From positions 992,001 through 1,056,000 of the forward strand of contig NZ_CP025113.1 of the NCBI RefSeq assembly GCF_002831585.1: 64,000 nucleotides of DNA, read 5' to 3'. The notes beneath the pieces are model-generated. The model was not told the origin of the DNA and did not search any database. It was given only the letters and a program-made list of their open reading frames with translations. Position numbers and translations under genes: made by a program. The stretch comes from Bradyrhizobium sp. SK17. Lineage in GTDB: Bacteria > Pseudomonadota > Alphaproteobacteria > Rhizobiales > Xanthobacteraceae. Of the stretch, positions 40,236 to 49,369 are shown piece after piece; within the stretch, counting starts at the first letter, position 1, and each line of letters starts with the position of its first letter.

Positions 40236-41198
40236 ATGGCGAAGTGGATCGACGATTTCAGGGAAGGTTGGCGGGGCGATTCCCAGCCTTCGCTGTCGCT
40301 TGCAGCGGCGTTCGCGGTGCTCTGTCTCGTTTTGGCCACGGCCGCGCGCTTCGGGCTCGCCCAGATCCGGCCCGACGTGTTCTTCACGCCCTATTTCCCG
40401 GCGGTGTTCTTCGCGACCGCGTTCGGCGGCTACAGGGTCGGAATCGCGACCGCGCTGGCGAGCGGACTGCTCGGCGTCATCATCAATTTCAGCAGCGCGA
40501 CCGTCGATCCGGCGCGCTTTGCCTTGCTGATGATCTTCTGGGTGGTGTGCGGCATCGCGATCTGGGGGGTGGAACACTATCGTTCCCTGGTCGCGCAGCA
40601 GCGCGAAGTCTCCAGGCGGCTGATCGAGGAGGAGCAGTACCGCAAGATCGTGGTCGACGAATTGCAGCACCGGTTGAAGAACAAGTCCTCGACCATTCAC
40701 GCCGTGCTGCATCAGGCGCTCCAGGACCGGCCCGAGGTCTGGCAGCGCATCGACCATCGCATCCGCGCGCTCTCCGCGACCGATGACCTGATCGCGCGGG
40801 TCGACGGCTATGGCTGCGATATCAAGGATTTGCTGCGCTCGGAGCTCGGGCCTTACGGCCACGTGCGGTTCAATCTCAATGGCGAGCAGCTGTTCCTGCC
40901 CGCCAAGCTCGCGGTTTCGCTGGCGCTGATCTTCCATGAACTCGCGACCAACGCCGGAAAATACGGCGCCTTCTCCTCGCCACGCGGGCTGCTGCAGGTG
41001 TCGTGGACGGTCGACGACGGGCGTCTCAACGTGATCTGGGACGAGACCGAAGGACCGGTGGTCGAAGCTATTGGCGAAGCCGGCTTCGGCACCAAGCTGC
41101 TGAAGTCGGCGCTGCGGCCGTTCGACGGCAAGACCGAGATCAGCTACCTGAGGACCGGTGTTCACTGCACGATGCAGTGCAAGCTTCCGAGCTGTTGA
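40236..41198 (+). CDS. Membrane histidine kinase, HWE/HisKA_2-like
   Basis: A 320-residue kinase. Three or four N-terminal membrane helices (SLAAAFAVLCLVLATAA, FFATAFGGYRVGIATALAS, ALLMIFWVVCGIAIWG) resemble the DUF4118 sensor. The phosphoacceptor block is DELQHRLKNKSSTIHAVL, as in HWE/HisKA_2 kinases. The N box LIFHELATNAGKYGA and a short G box GFGTKLL follow. No response regulator is adjacent. The ATG at 40236 is preferred over upstream in-frame codons that read as non-protein. Confidence 0.85.
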   Translation: MAKWIDDFREGWRGDSQPSLSLAAAFAVLCLVLATAARFGLAQIRPDVFFTPYFPAVFFATAFGGYRVGIATALASGLLGVIINFSSATVDPARFALLMIFWVVCGIAIWGVEHYRSLVAQQREVSRRLIEEEQYRKIVVDELQHRLKNKSSTIHAVLHQALQDRPEVWQRIDHRIRALSATDDLIARVDGYGCDIKDLLRSELGPYGHVRFNLNGEQLFLPAKLAVSLALIFHELATNAGKYGAFSSPRGLLQVSWTVDDGRLNVIWDETEGPVVEAIGEAGFGTKLLKSALRPFDGKTEISYLRTGVHCTMQCKLPSC

Positions 41199-41411
41199 TA
41201 AGTCGGGTTTTCGGTACACGCATATTGTTTGCGCATGCCGATGCAACCGCGCGCTCCGCAATCGCTTTCGCCGGCGACCGGGCCCGCCATTGATACTCTG
41301 TTAATGACGATTGCCGCGGCGGCTTGCGAAAGCAGCCCGGGTCTCATTCTGTCACGGCATTTCGCAGGTCCGCTTAACCAAAACTACAACGGACTTTGCC
41401 AAGGTCGACGC

Positions 41412-43184
41412 ATGCATAATCTCACCAAGAACGATTTTCAGACGGGTGCGACAGCGCCAAGCCACGATGACATTTCCGGAAACGAATTGCGCATCCTGCG
41501 CGACCTGCTCCAGCTGCTGCCGGCGGGCGTTACCGTGCAGGACGAGCAAGGCCAGTTCATCCTGGTGAATGAAGCGGCCGCGACCCAGTTGCAGCTCGCG
41601 GCGACCGCGAGCCAGCCGCCTGCCGCCGACGATCGCCATGCCGCGAGCCTGGACCTGCTGCGCAGCGGCCGTCCGGTGGTGCTCGAGGAAGTGCTGTCCT
41701 GCGGCGCGGCGAGACACGTGTTCCTCACCTCGCACCGGCCGGTCCAGATCGCCGGCCGCAATCTCCTGATCTCGGCCTCGACCGACATCAGCGAGCAGAA
41801 GGCATTCGAGGACCAGCTGTTCCGCTCCGCCTATTACGACGAGCTCACCGGCCTGCCGACCCGCCGCGTGATCGAGCATCGCGTCAACAGCCTGATCCGC
41901 GACGCCTCGCAGAGCCACTTTGCGCTGGCGTTCCTCGATGTCGACAATTTCAAGCACATCAACGACTATTACGGCCACGCGATCGGCGACGCGTTGCTGA
42001 TCGAACTGTCGAAGCGGCTCGGCCACGCGCTGCGCGACACCGACGTGCTGTCGCGCATCTCCGGCGACGAATTCCTGCTGTTGCTAAATCCGATCAGCGG
42101 CAATGACGAGGTCGCCGAATTCATCCACCTCATGCAGGAGCGGCTGAAGGCGCCGTTCTTCATCGAGGAATCCGAGATCTTCGCCTCGACCTCGATCGGC
42201 GTCAGCCTCTACCCGATGCACGGCAGGGGCTACGAGGCGCTGCGCCAGAACGCCGACATCGCGATGTACCGGGTCAAGAACAACGGCAAGGGCTCGACCG
42301 CGTTCTTCGACAACAGCATGGAGCGCGAGGCGCTGGCGCGGATGAAGATCGAGCAGTCGCTGCGGCTGGCGATCCTGGAAAAGCGCTTCTGCTGCGCATT
42401 CCAGGCCAAGGTCGATATCCGCACCCAGGAGGTCAAGGGCATCGAGGCTTTGGTGCGGCTGCGCGACGACGAGGGCGTGATCCAGGCGCCCGGCACCTTC
42501 ATCAACCTCGCCGTGGAGCTCGGCCTGATCGACGAACTGACGTTCCTGGTGCTGGCAGAAATCGTCAAGTCGATCGACCTGATCAACGACGCGTTCGGGC
42601 CGGCGGCGACGATCAGCATCAATGTCGCGGCCAAGCAGGCCGGCAATCTCGAGTTCATGCGCCGCTTCGCACGCGCGATCGAGGAGACCGGCTTCCCGAA
42701 GCGATTCATGATCGAGGTGACCGAAGACGCGTTCGTGACCCGAACGCATTTCCAGGACGAGATCCTGCCGATCCTGCGTGGCATCGGCGTCGGCATCTCG
42801 ATCGACGATTTCGGCATCGGCTACTCGTCGCTGTCGGCGCTGGCCGACATCACCGCCGACGAGATCAAGATCGACCGCTCCTTCATCACCGACATCCATA
42901 AGCGGCCGCGCAGCCAGGGCATCCTGCGCGCGATCGAATCGCTGAGCGAGGCGCTCGGCATGACCGTGATCGCCGAGGGCATCGAATCCTACGAGGAACT
43001 CGCCTACCTGCAGGCGGCGACCAAGATCCGCTACGCCCAGGGCTATTACTTCGCCAAGCCGATCTTCCTCGAGGATCTGAAGCCCGCGACCCCTGTCGCC
43101 AGCGAGGCCCGCGCCAGCATGGCGGCGCGCCCGGCCCAGGAGGGCCGCCAGAGCTATTCCCGCGCCAGCGGCTTCAGGCGATAG
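41412..43184 (+). CDS. PAS-GGDEF-EAL cyclic-di-GMP turnover protein
   Basis: A 590-residue cytoplasmic protein. An N-terminal PAS-like sensor (LQLLPAGVTVQDEQGQFILVN) is followed by a GGDEF domain whose signature reads SGDEF (217-221) and an EAL domain with GIEALVRL (Glu345), DDFGIGYSS and the Lys of DEIKID. The EAL motifs look complete, so phosphodiesterase activity is likely; the cyclase half has Ser in place of the first Gly. The start MHNLTKNDF (41412) is chosen over an upstream ATG at 41229. Confidence 0.92.
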   Translation: MHNLTKNDFQTGATAPSHDDISGNELRILRDLLQLLPAGVTVQDEQGQFILVNEAAATQLQLAATASQPPAADDRHAASLDLLRSGRPVVLEEVLSCGAARHVFLTSHRPVQIAGRNLLISASTDISEQKAFEDQLFRSAYYDELTGLPTRRVIEHRVNSLIRDASQSHFALAFLDVDNFKHINDYYGHAIGDALLIELSKRLGHALRDTDVLSRISGDEFLLLLNPISGNDEVAEFIHLMQERLKAPFFIEESEIFASTSIGVSLYPMHGRGYEALRQNADIAMYRVKNNGKGSTAFFDNSMEREALARMKIEQSLRLAILEKRFCCAFQAKVDIRTQEVKGIEALVRLRDDEGVIQAPGTFINLAVELGLIDELTFLVLAEIVKSIDLINDAFGPAATISINVAAKQAGNLEFMRRFARAIEETGFPKRFMIEVTEDAFVTRTHFQDEILPILRGIGVGISIDDFGIGYSSLSALADITADEIKIDRSFITDIHKRPRSQGILRAIESLSEALGMTVIAEGIESYEELAYLQAATKIRYAQGYYFAKPIFLEDLKPATPVASEARASMAARPAQEGRQSYSRASGFRR

Positions 43185-43232
43185 GCAAGCGCCGATCGCG
43201 CAATCGTTCGAACTGCTGGCTCCTGCTTGACC

Positions 43233-43256
43233 TCGCCCCCGCTAGCGGGGCGGGGG
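43233..43256. terminator. GC-rich hairpin between convergent genes
   Basis: GCCCCCGC and GCGGGGCGGGGG around a central TA form a strong stem, similar to the hairpin at 30037-30060. It lies between the GGDEF-EAL gene and the decarboxylase-like gene. Confidence 0.5.
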
Positions 43257-43267
43257 ATAAAGTAGCG

Positions 43268-43921
43268 CTACTTCTCCAGCACCGGCAGTGGCGGCACGCT
43301 GTCATTGGCCGAGCCGGCCTGCATCGTGATCAGCGTCATCGAGACCAGGTCGTAGTAGCCCATGATGCCGATGATATCCATGATGCCGCGCTCGCCGAAC
43401 TTCTCCAGCGCGGCCTTGTAGACGGCGTCGCTGACCTTGCGGTCGCGATAGAGCGCGACGCCGAGATCGTAGAGCGCAGCCTCGTCGTCCTTCATGCCCT
43501 CGGGCCGCGTACCCTTGGCGATGGCGTCGGCAACCTTCGGATCGAGCCCACCCTTCATCGCCAACGGATAATGCGCCGACCATTCATATTGCGCGGTCCA
43601 GTGCCGCGCCGTGATCAGGATCGCCATCTCGCTGAGCCGCGCCGGCAGCGAGGTGTTCCAGCGCAGATACTCCGACAAGCTCGACAGCTTCGGCGCTAGG
43701 TCGGGATTACGGATATAGGCGCGGTAGGGCGGCGCGGTGAATTTGGCGTTGCGTGGCGGCGCGCTGATCATGTCGGCCCAGGCCTTTTGCGGCGGCGACA
43801 ACTCCTCGGCCTTGAGCGGCGCGAAGCGCACGGCATCCTCGCCGCGTGCAGCCGGCACCGACAATGCCAGCACCATCGAAATCGCCGCTCCTGGTCCTGT
43901 CATCCCAAATGTTTTTCTCAT
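43268..43921 (-). CDS. Secreted carboxymuconolactone decarboxylase-like protein
   Basis: A 217-residue AhpD/CMD-fold protein with a signal peptide (GPGAAISMVLALSVPAARG). The CMD core reads LPARLSEMAILITARHWTAQYEWSAHYPLAMKGG. The CxxC of AhpD peroxidases is absent, so a disulfide reductase role is unlikely. Activity unknown. It is divergent from yccF with about 110 bp between them. Confidence 0.85.
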   Translation of the reverse strand: MRKTFGMTGPGAAISMVLALSVPAARGEDAVRFAPLKAEELSPPQKAWADMISAPPRNAKFTAPPYRAYIRNPDLAPKLSSLSEYLRWNTSLPARLSEMAILITARHWTAQYEWSAHYPLAMKGGLDPKVADAIAKGTRPEGMKDDEAALYDLGVALYRDRKVSDAVYKAALEKFGERGIMDIIGIMGYYDLVSMTLITMQAGSANDSVPPLPVLEK

Positions 43922-44033
43922 TGTCGCTCTCCCGTTCCGATGCCGCCGTCGCGCGATCGGTGCCGCACCCTACCGGAGTGCCGGCTGCCAGCCTATATTG
44001 GGGCTGGTATTACGCGGCGCGAAGGGTTCAGCC

Positions 44034-44438
44034 ATGCAGCCAGTCTCTATCCTCCTGAATATCCTCTGGATCCTGATCGGTGGCGCGTGGATGGCGTTTG
44101 GCTGGCTGATCGCCGCTGTGATCATGGCGATCACCATCATCGGGTTGCCCTGGGCGCGCGCTGCCTTCAACATCGCGGTCTACACGCTGCTGCCGTTCGG
44201 CTCGCGCGCAGTCCGCCGCGACGAGGTCACGGGCATGTCCGATATCGGAACCGGGCCGCTCGGGCTGATCGGCAATCTGATCTGGTTCATCCTGGCCGGC
44301 TGGTGGCTCGCCATCGGCCATCTGATCACCGCGATCCTGCTCGCGGTGACGATCATCGGCATTCCGTTCGCATGGGCACATCTCAAGCTTGCCGGCATCG
44401 CGCTGTGGCCGATCGGCAAGGTGATCGTGCCGGCGTAA
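44034..44438 (+). CDS. yccF: YccF family inner membrane protein
   Basis: A 134-residue membrane protein with two repeated hydrophobic units: ILWILIGGAWMAFGWLIAAVIMAITIIGLPWARAAF and LIWFILAGWWLAIGHLITAILLAVTIIGIPFAWAHLKLA. This internal duplication with the TIIG(L/I)P motif is the YccF hallmark. Function unknown. Confidence 0.9.
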   Translation: MQPVSILLNILWILIGGAWMAFGWLIAAVIMAITIIGLPWARAAFNIAVYTLLPFGSRAVRRDEVTGMSDIGTGPLGLIGNLIWFILAGWWLAIGHLITAILLAVTIIGIPFAWAHLKLAGIALWPIGKVIVPA

Positions 44439-44469
44439 CCGGCCAATCGCGTCGGCTGCTCGGCTGTGA

Positions 44470-45144
44470 TCAGTTCGCCAGCGCGTCGACCTGCGCTTCG
44501 AGCGCTTCGATTACCATCGTCAGCGAGGCCGCTTGCCCCATCGTCCGCGAGATGATCGGCGCGCCGGACTGAAAGCCGGTCAGGCCCGCGATCATCAGTA
44601 CGGCGCGGACACGCGCCTGCGCGATCGTCAATTGCGCGCGTGAGGCAGCGATGATCAGCAGGGCGACGAGCTCGATCCCGGGCCGCCACAGCCCGGCGTA
44701 GAGAACCTCGAATGCCCGGCCAGGGTCGGCCAGTTCGCGTTGAACGAACAGCCGGTTCTGGGCGCTCGCCGATGTCAGCAGAAACCGCGCCAGCGCCGCG
44801 AGCAGCAGTTTCAGCTGCGCGCGGGCGCCGCTCGGATCGGGTGGCGCCTGCAACGAGGCCGCGGCGGTCTGGCTTATCGTTTCCATGGCCTCGCGATAGC
44901 GCGCCACGATCTCATGCGCGCAGGCGAGGTACAGGCCTTCCTTGTTGCCGAAATAATAGGTGAGCGCGGGCAGGTTGATGCCCGCCTCCTCGGCGATCTG
45001 CCGGGTCGTTACGCGGGCGAAGCCGCTGTTGCCGAACGCAGCAAGCGCGGCGTTGAGGATGCGGGTCCGGGTCTCGTCACCCTTCTTGTAACCGGTGGTC
45101 GCCGACCGCGTTGGCGGCGGAAGGGGACTGTTTTTCGTGCTCAT
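44470..45144 (-). CDS. TetR/AcrR family transcriptional regulator
   Basis: A 224-residue regulator. The N-terminal DNA-binding domain reads TRTRILNAALAAFGNSGFARVTTRQIAEEAGINLPALTYYFGNKEGL, followed by a CerR-like C-terminal ligand domain. It is divergent from the DUF2236 gene with 92 bp between them, so it most likely represses that gene and itself. The ATG at 45144 is preferred over a TTG two codons earlier. Confidence 0.92.
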   Translation of the reverse strand: MSTKNSPLPPPTRSATTGYKKGDETRTRILNAALAAFGNSGFARVTTRQIAEEAGINLPALTYYFGNKEGLYLACAHEIVARYREAMETISQTAAASLQAPPDPSGARAQLKLLLAALARFLLTSASAQNRLFVQRELADPGRAFEVLYAGLWRPGIELVALLIIAASRAQLTIAQARVRAVLMIAGLTGFQSGAPIISRTMGQAASLTMVIEALEAQVDALAN

Positions 45145-45188
45145 CGCCAAATCATATCACACGACATTATTTATTTGCATTTGCTATC

Positions 45189-45212
45189 GCTTGATATAAA
45201 TTATGAGCAAGC
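45189..45212. promoter_or_regulatory. Candidate operator between tetR and the DUF2236 gene
   Basis: GCTTG (45189-45193) and CAAGC (45208-45212) form an inverted repeat around an AT-rich centre, ATATAAATTATGAG, in the middle of the 92-bp divergent region. The size and symmetry suit a TetR operator. TATAAA inside it could be a -10 for the DUF2236 gene. Confidence 0.4.
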
Positions 45213-45236
45213 AATGAATTCGAGGGAGGCGGACGG

Positions 45237-46583
45237 ATGCAGACCGAAACGCTGGACAGGCTGCGCAGCAGGGTTGCGGCACAAAGGGAGAAAATCCCCG
45301 AGATCTACGGCAGGGTCGATTTCTCGATCGTCCCTGAGCGGTTTGCCGGCGACGTCGGCGCCACCAGCGTCCTGCCCGGCAAATTCGCCGCCGCCCGCGC
45401 GGCGCTGCTGGCGGATGCCGACCGCGTGGCGTTCATCCGCAACTACAGCATGATGGGCGATCCCGCGGCCGACGCCTATGCGGCGCTGATGCGCGAACAC
45501 GGCTTCCGCCGGCTGGTCGGCATGCTGGTGCAAGCCTGCGACGCCGGAGTCGAGACGGTCGCGGATGCGCCGCGCGAACTCGTCGCCCTGATCCGCGACA
45601 TGGAGCGGACGCCGGCCTGGCTCGACATGAAGCTGGTCGAGCAAGGCGCGCGGATCGATCGCAATGGAGCCGCCAATCTCAGCCCGTTCCTGATCCGCGG
45701 CGCGTTTCTCGCGACCTTCATGAACAAATACGCGGCGCTGCCGATGGCGATCACCAACGCCTTGTCGAGCAACTCGTCGGCGCGGCGCGTCAAGGAAACC
45801 GCGACGTTCTTCGCCACGTCGGTGCTTCCGGGCGCGCTCGGCCGTTTCGGCCCGGGCTTCAAGGCGGCCGCGATGGTGCGGTTGATGCACGCGATGGTGC
45901 GCGCCAATGTGATGCGCCGCGCCGACAATTGGGACATCGCGGTCTATGGCATCCCGATTCCGCAGGTCGACCAGATGCCCGCCGGACTGATCCCGATCTT
46001 CCTGCTGGCGCAGAAGGTGCTGTCCGAAGGACGCACGCAGTTCACGGCGGAGGAGCGGGCCCGCGTCGAGCTCGCGCGCTACCGCTGCTTCCTGCTCGGC
46101 CTGCCGGAGGACCTGCTCTCCGATACGCCGCAGGGCATCGTCGATCTCATGGTGCTGCGATCCGCGACCTTGCGCGCGGGCTACGACGACAAGACCTGCG
46201 GCGAGCTGGTACGGGCAACGATGGCCGCGACCTTGCGGCCGGACGAGTCGCTCCGCAGCCGCCTGTTCGAGACCTTCGAACGCAGCTTCGCCAAGCTGTT
46301 CTTCGTCAACAGCTTCCTGAACGGCGACAGAGCGAGGGCCGCATCGATCGGCGTGCCGATCACAGCCGGGGATCGCGCTCTGACGGCGCTGGTCGGAGCC
46401 TTTCTGTTCAGCCGGGTTGCGCTCTACCGGCTGGCCTCCCGCATTCCCGGCCTGCGCGGGATTGCCGACCGGCGGCTGGTCAGGCGAATCCAGAACCTGC
46501 TGAAGGACTATGGCCACGCCGAGTTTACGACCGACGCCTCGGCCTATCGGCCGGCGCAGCCTTCGGTCGCAAAATCCACCTAG
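45237..46583 (+). CDS. Oxygenase MpaB/DUF2236 family protein
   Basis: A 448-residue protein of the DUF2236 (MpaB or latex-clearing-protein-like) family of helical haem proteins. Conserved parts are FIRNYSMMGDPAADAYAALM, RTPAWLDMKLVEQGA, FLATFMNKYAALPMAI and VRLMHAMVRANVMRRADNWD, which has the candidate haem-ligand His. The reaction is not predictable. The ATG at 45237 follows GAGGGAGG. Expression is probably controlled by the divergent TetR gene. Confidence 0.83.
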   Translation: MQTETLDRLRSRVAAQREKIPEIYGRVDFSIVPERFAGDVGATSVLPGKFAAARAALLADADRVAFIRNYSMMGDPAADAYAALMREHGFRRLVGMLVQACDAGVETVADAPRELVALIRDMERTPAWLDMKLVEQGARIDRNGAANLSPFLIRGAFLATFMNKYAALPMAITNALSSNSSARRVKETATFFATSVLPGALGRFGPGFKAAAMVRLMHAMVRANVMRRADNWDIAVYGIPIPQVDQMPAGLIPIFLLAQKVLSEGRTQFTAEERARVELARYRCFLLGLPEDLLSDTPQGIVDLMVLRSATLRAGYDDKTCGELVRATMAATLRPDESLRSRLFETFERSFAKLFFVNSFLNGDRARAASIGVPITAGDRALTALVGAFLFSRVALYRLASRIPGLRGIADRRLVRRIQNLLKDYGHAEFTTDASAYRPAQPSVAKST

Positions 46584-46634
46584 CGCGCGATGAGATCAGG
46601 TTGAATCGTCATCGCGCCCCAGCCTCTTGTTTAC

Positions 46635-46679
46635 GCATGGTCCTTTCGGAAACCCGCTTCGCACTTTTCCGGATCATGC
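46635..46679. repeat. Dispersed GCATGATCCGGAAAAGTGC repeat, inverted copy
   Basis: Reads GCATGGTCCTTTCGG at the left and CACTTTTCCGGATCATGC at the right, the complement of the element at 28713. It abuts the stop codon of the alpha/beta hydrolase gene. Confidence 0.75.
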
Positions 46680-46680
46680 G

Positions 46681-47721
46681 CTAGCGCGCGGCCTCGCAGC
46701 CGGGAATGTCGAACACGGCGGTCAGGCCGCAGGGCGAGTTGAGCATTTTGCCGCCCTCGTGGCCGACGCCGGGCACGTCCCACAGGCTGTGGTTCGGCGT
46801 GCCGTGGTCGCGGGCCTGCATCGCGGCGACATAGGCGTGACCGCGCGCGTAACGATACGGCCCTTCGGCCTCCGCCATGCAGGATTTGTCGAGCGCGGGA
46901 TGGTTGGGGTTGGTGTCGAGCGTCCCGAGCAGATAGATCACGCGGCGCCCGACATAGGCCTGCTCGAGCGCGGCCGGCGTCGGCGCGGCGAGATAGGGCG
47001 GACGGTCGTCCATGCCGAACTTCCAGCTGTTATAGCCTTCGCATGTCGCCGCGATCGCGGGCTCCGGCCGGTCCTTGCTGAAATACGCATAGGAGGACGG
47101 ATTGGCGACCACATAGCGCACGCCGATGCCCTTGCGCAGCAGCACCTGATCGCCCTTCACCGCGATCGCATAGCGCTGCACCACCTGGCCGCCGCCGGAA
47201 TGGCCGAATACGACCACCTGCTTCAAATTGGGAAACAGCTTGCGGTCGGCGAGCTTGGCCAGGATGGCATCCAGCGCCTCGAACGAGCTCGCCGGATTGG
47301 GCGCGAGCGCGGGCTCGCCGCCCTGCCAGCCATAGAGACTCCAGCGTAGCGTGTCTTCCGGCAGCTTGAACGCCTCGACATCCGGCTCGATCAGGAATTG
47401 CGGGGCGATCATCAGCGCGCTCTTGCCGACATCGCCGGCCGCGGCCTGCGCGCTCAGCGCCGCGCTGAAATAATCATCGGCATTGCGCAGCACGCCGTGC
47501 AACACCAGCACCGCGCGGGTGACGTCGGGCAGCGGATTGGACCAGTCCGCCGAGAGATAGACCGGAAAGCTCGCATTGCCGACCGCGATCCGCCCGCTCG
47601 CGATCGCCTTGACCGGCTTCTTGTCGCGCTCGATCTGCGCTTGCGTCGCCGACGCGATCGGTGCGTGAACGGCCGTCACAACGAACAGCGCCAGGGCCGC
47701 AAGCCAGGCTCGATGATGCAT
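46681..47721 (-). CDS. Secreted alpha/beta hydrolase
   Basis: A 346-residue protein with a signal peptide (WLAALALFVVTAVHAPIASA). The nucleophile elbow is VVVFGHSGGGQVVQRYA, with the oxyanion region VLVLHGVLRNADDYF and the likely catalytic His near SLWDVPGVGHEGGKML. Cys residues in TCEGYNS, SCMAEAEG and NSPCG may form disulfides, fitting an exported enzyme. Substrate unknown. Confidence 0.85.
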   Translation of the reverse strand: MHHRAWLAALALFVVTAVHAPIASATQAQIERDKKPVKAIASGRIAVGNASFPVYLSADWSNPLPDVTRAVLVLHGVLRNADDYFSAALSAQAAAGDVGKSALMIAPQFLIEPDVEAFKLPEDTLRWSLYGWQGGEPALAPNPASSFEALDAILAKLADRKLFPNLKQVVVFGHSGGGQVVQRYAIAVKGDQVLLRKGIGVRYVVANPSSYAYFSKDRPEPAIAATCEGYNSWKFGMDDRPPYLAAPTPAALEQAYVGRRVIYLLGTLDTNPNHPALDKSCMAEAEGPYRYARGHAYVAAMQARDHGTPNHSLWDVPGVGHEGGKMLNSPCGLTAVFDIPGCEAAR

Positions 47722-47842
47722 GGTTCAACTCCGTTGCTACCAGTCTCGTGTGACGCGATGCGAGCGACCTGGATCATGGCGCGTTACGCGGCGGTTGAGG
47801 CATGAAATCTCGGAAAGGTTCGCCCTCGCGGGCGGACCGAGC

Positions 47843-48922
47843 TCAGGCGGCGAGCCGCCCGCGATTGTTCGCAGCGAGGATCGGGCGGACCAGGCGGCCA
47901 AACCGCTCGGCTTCCTCGTCGTGCAGATAGCCGGACAGGCAGAATGAGTGGCAGCCGGCATCGATGAACTGCTGCAAGGTCACGGCGCATTGTTCGGGAT
48001 TGCCTACCACGGCGATGCCGGCGCCGGGCCGCACCTTGGTGATCCCGGTCCACAGATGCGGCATCAGCAGGTCGCCATAGTCGCGCGCGAGTTGCTGCAC
48101 GCGCTGGTTGGCCTCCGACCTGACGTAGAGCGTCTTCATCTCCTGCCTCTGCCGCTCGGTGGCGTGACGCACCAATTGATCGGCGGCCTCCCAGGCATCG
48201 GCCTCGTTTTCCCGGCAGATCACCTGGAGCCGCATGCCGAAGCCGATCGCATCCTCGCGGTCATGCGCCCGCGCCATCTGCCTGATCTCGGCGATGTTGT
48301 CGGCGATGCGCTCCGGCAGATCGCCCCAGAACAGATGGACGTCGGAATGCCTGGCCGAGACCTCCCAGGCCTGCCGCGAGCCGCCGCCGAGATAGAATTT
48401 CGGAAACGGCTGCTGCAACGGGCGCGGCCTGATATGGGCGCCGGAGATGGTGTGAAACCTGCCCTGGAAATTCACCGGCCCGCGCGTCGTCCACAGCGCC
48501 TTCAGGATCGAGACCTCCTCCTCCATCAGCGCGTAGCGCTCCTCCTTGGCGTAGCGCACGCCTTCGGCCTCGACCTCGCTCTCGTTCTGGCCGGCGATCA
48601 GGTTGATGCAGATCCGCCCGCCCGACATCTGGTCGAAGGTCGAGATCATCTTGGCCATCAGCACCGGGTTGATGTAGCCGGGCCGCGCTGCGATCAGCGG
48701 CTTGATCCGCGCCGAGCGCGCCGCCATGAAGGCGCCCGTGATCCAGGCCTCCCAGCACACCGAGCCGACCGGAATCAGCAGATATTCGAAACCGGCCGCT
48801 TCCGCAGCCGCGACCACACGCTCGCAGAGTTCCGGCGAGCCGGCGACCTGCGCCTCCATCAGCCCATAGGCCGTGGTGTCACCATGCGTGGGCAGATACC
48901 AGCCAAACTCCAGCGGACGCAT
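47843..48922 (-). CDS. FMNH2-dependent alkanesulfonate monooxygenase-like (LLM class)
   Basis: A 359-residue LLM enzyme, MRPLEFGWYLPTHGDTTAYG. Blocks LIAARPGYINPVLMAKMISTFDQMSGGR, INLIAGQNESEVEAEG and FPKFYLGGGSRQAWEVSARH resemble SsuD. It may release sulfite from a sulfonate, and could partner the sulfonate-type importer at 7.6-10.4 kb. That link is inferred; no flavin reductase gene is near. A GGGAG site precedes the ATG at 48922. This is the last ordinary chromosomal gene before the island. Confidence 0.85.
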   Translation of the reverse strand: MRPLEFGWYLPTHGDTTAYGLMEAQVAGSPELCERVVAAAEAAGFEYLLIPVGSVCWEAWITGAFMAARSARIKPLIAARPGYINPVLMAKMISTFDQMSGGRICINLIAGQNESEVEAEGVRYAKEERYALMEEEVSILKALWTTRGPVNFQGRFHTISGAHIRPRPLQQPFPKFYLGGGSRQAWEVSARHSDVHLFWGDLPERIADNIAEIRQMARAHDREDAIGFGMRLQVICRENEADAWEAADQLVRHATERQRQEMKTLYVRSEANQRVQQLARDYGDLLMPHLWTGITKVRPGAGIAVVGNPEQCAVTLQQFIDAGCHSFCLSGYLHDEEAERFGRLVRPILAANNRGRLAA

Positions 48923-49051
48923 GGGCAAACTCCCTCGAAACACGGCCTTTTTGGGTCGGCCTGTCATATTAACGCAGGCAGTTTACAGCCTGGCCCTGGC
49001 CCGCCAAGGCCGTTGCCGACCGGGGACCAATCAGCTAAATGAACCCTGCAC

Positions 49052-49091
49052 GCACCCGTAGCTCAGCTGGATAGAGCGTTGCCCTCCGAAG
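49052..49091 (+). tRNA. 5' half of tRNA-Arg(CCG), truncated at the island boundary
   Basis: GCACCCGTAGCTCAGCTGG followed by ATAGAGCGTTGCC and the loop CTCCGAA gives the acceptor 5' strand, a complete D arm and the anticodon stem 5' strand with anticodon CCG. After CTCCGAAG the sequence becomes CTGAACCGG instead of the expected GGCAA and T arm. No matching 3' half (acceptor strand CGGGTGC) was found downstream in the window. It is therefore a half gene at the left junction of an integrated element. Confidence 0.85.
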
Positions 49092-49369
49092 CTGAACCGG
49101 CGAAACAACAAATCCATTTAAAACTTAGCTTATTGCAGTGCCCAAACACTATTTTCTCGTCATCGGCACGCCCGGGCCACGTTTGCATGTGCTTGCAGAC
49201 CTGAAACGATACCTCTCTGCACCGACCTAGACGAGACGAGCACCGATTGCTCGCTACGTCCGCGGGCTTAGTCGAGGTGAACTATGCAGGGCTAACCAAA
49301 GACAATCAAAGCTAAGCTGAGTCAGCTGCTCAAATCGCGACTCCTACGCTTTCCGGTGTTGGCGATCGG
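49092..49369. other. Island left end, no gene recognised
   Basis: About 280 bp of mixed, lower-GC sequence directly after the tRNA fragment. No coding potential and no convincing repeat was seen. Confidence 0.5.
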
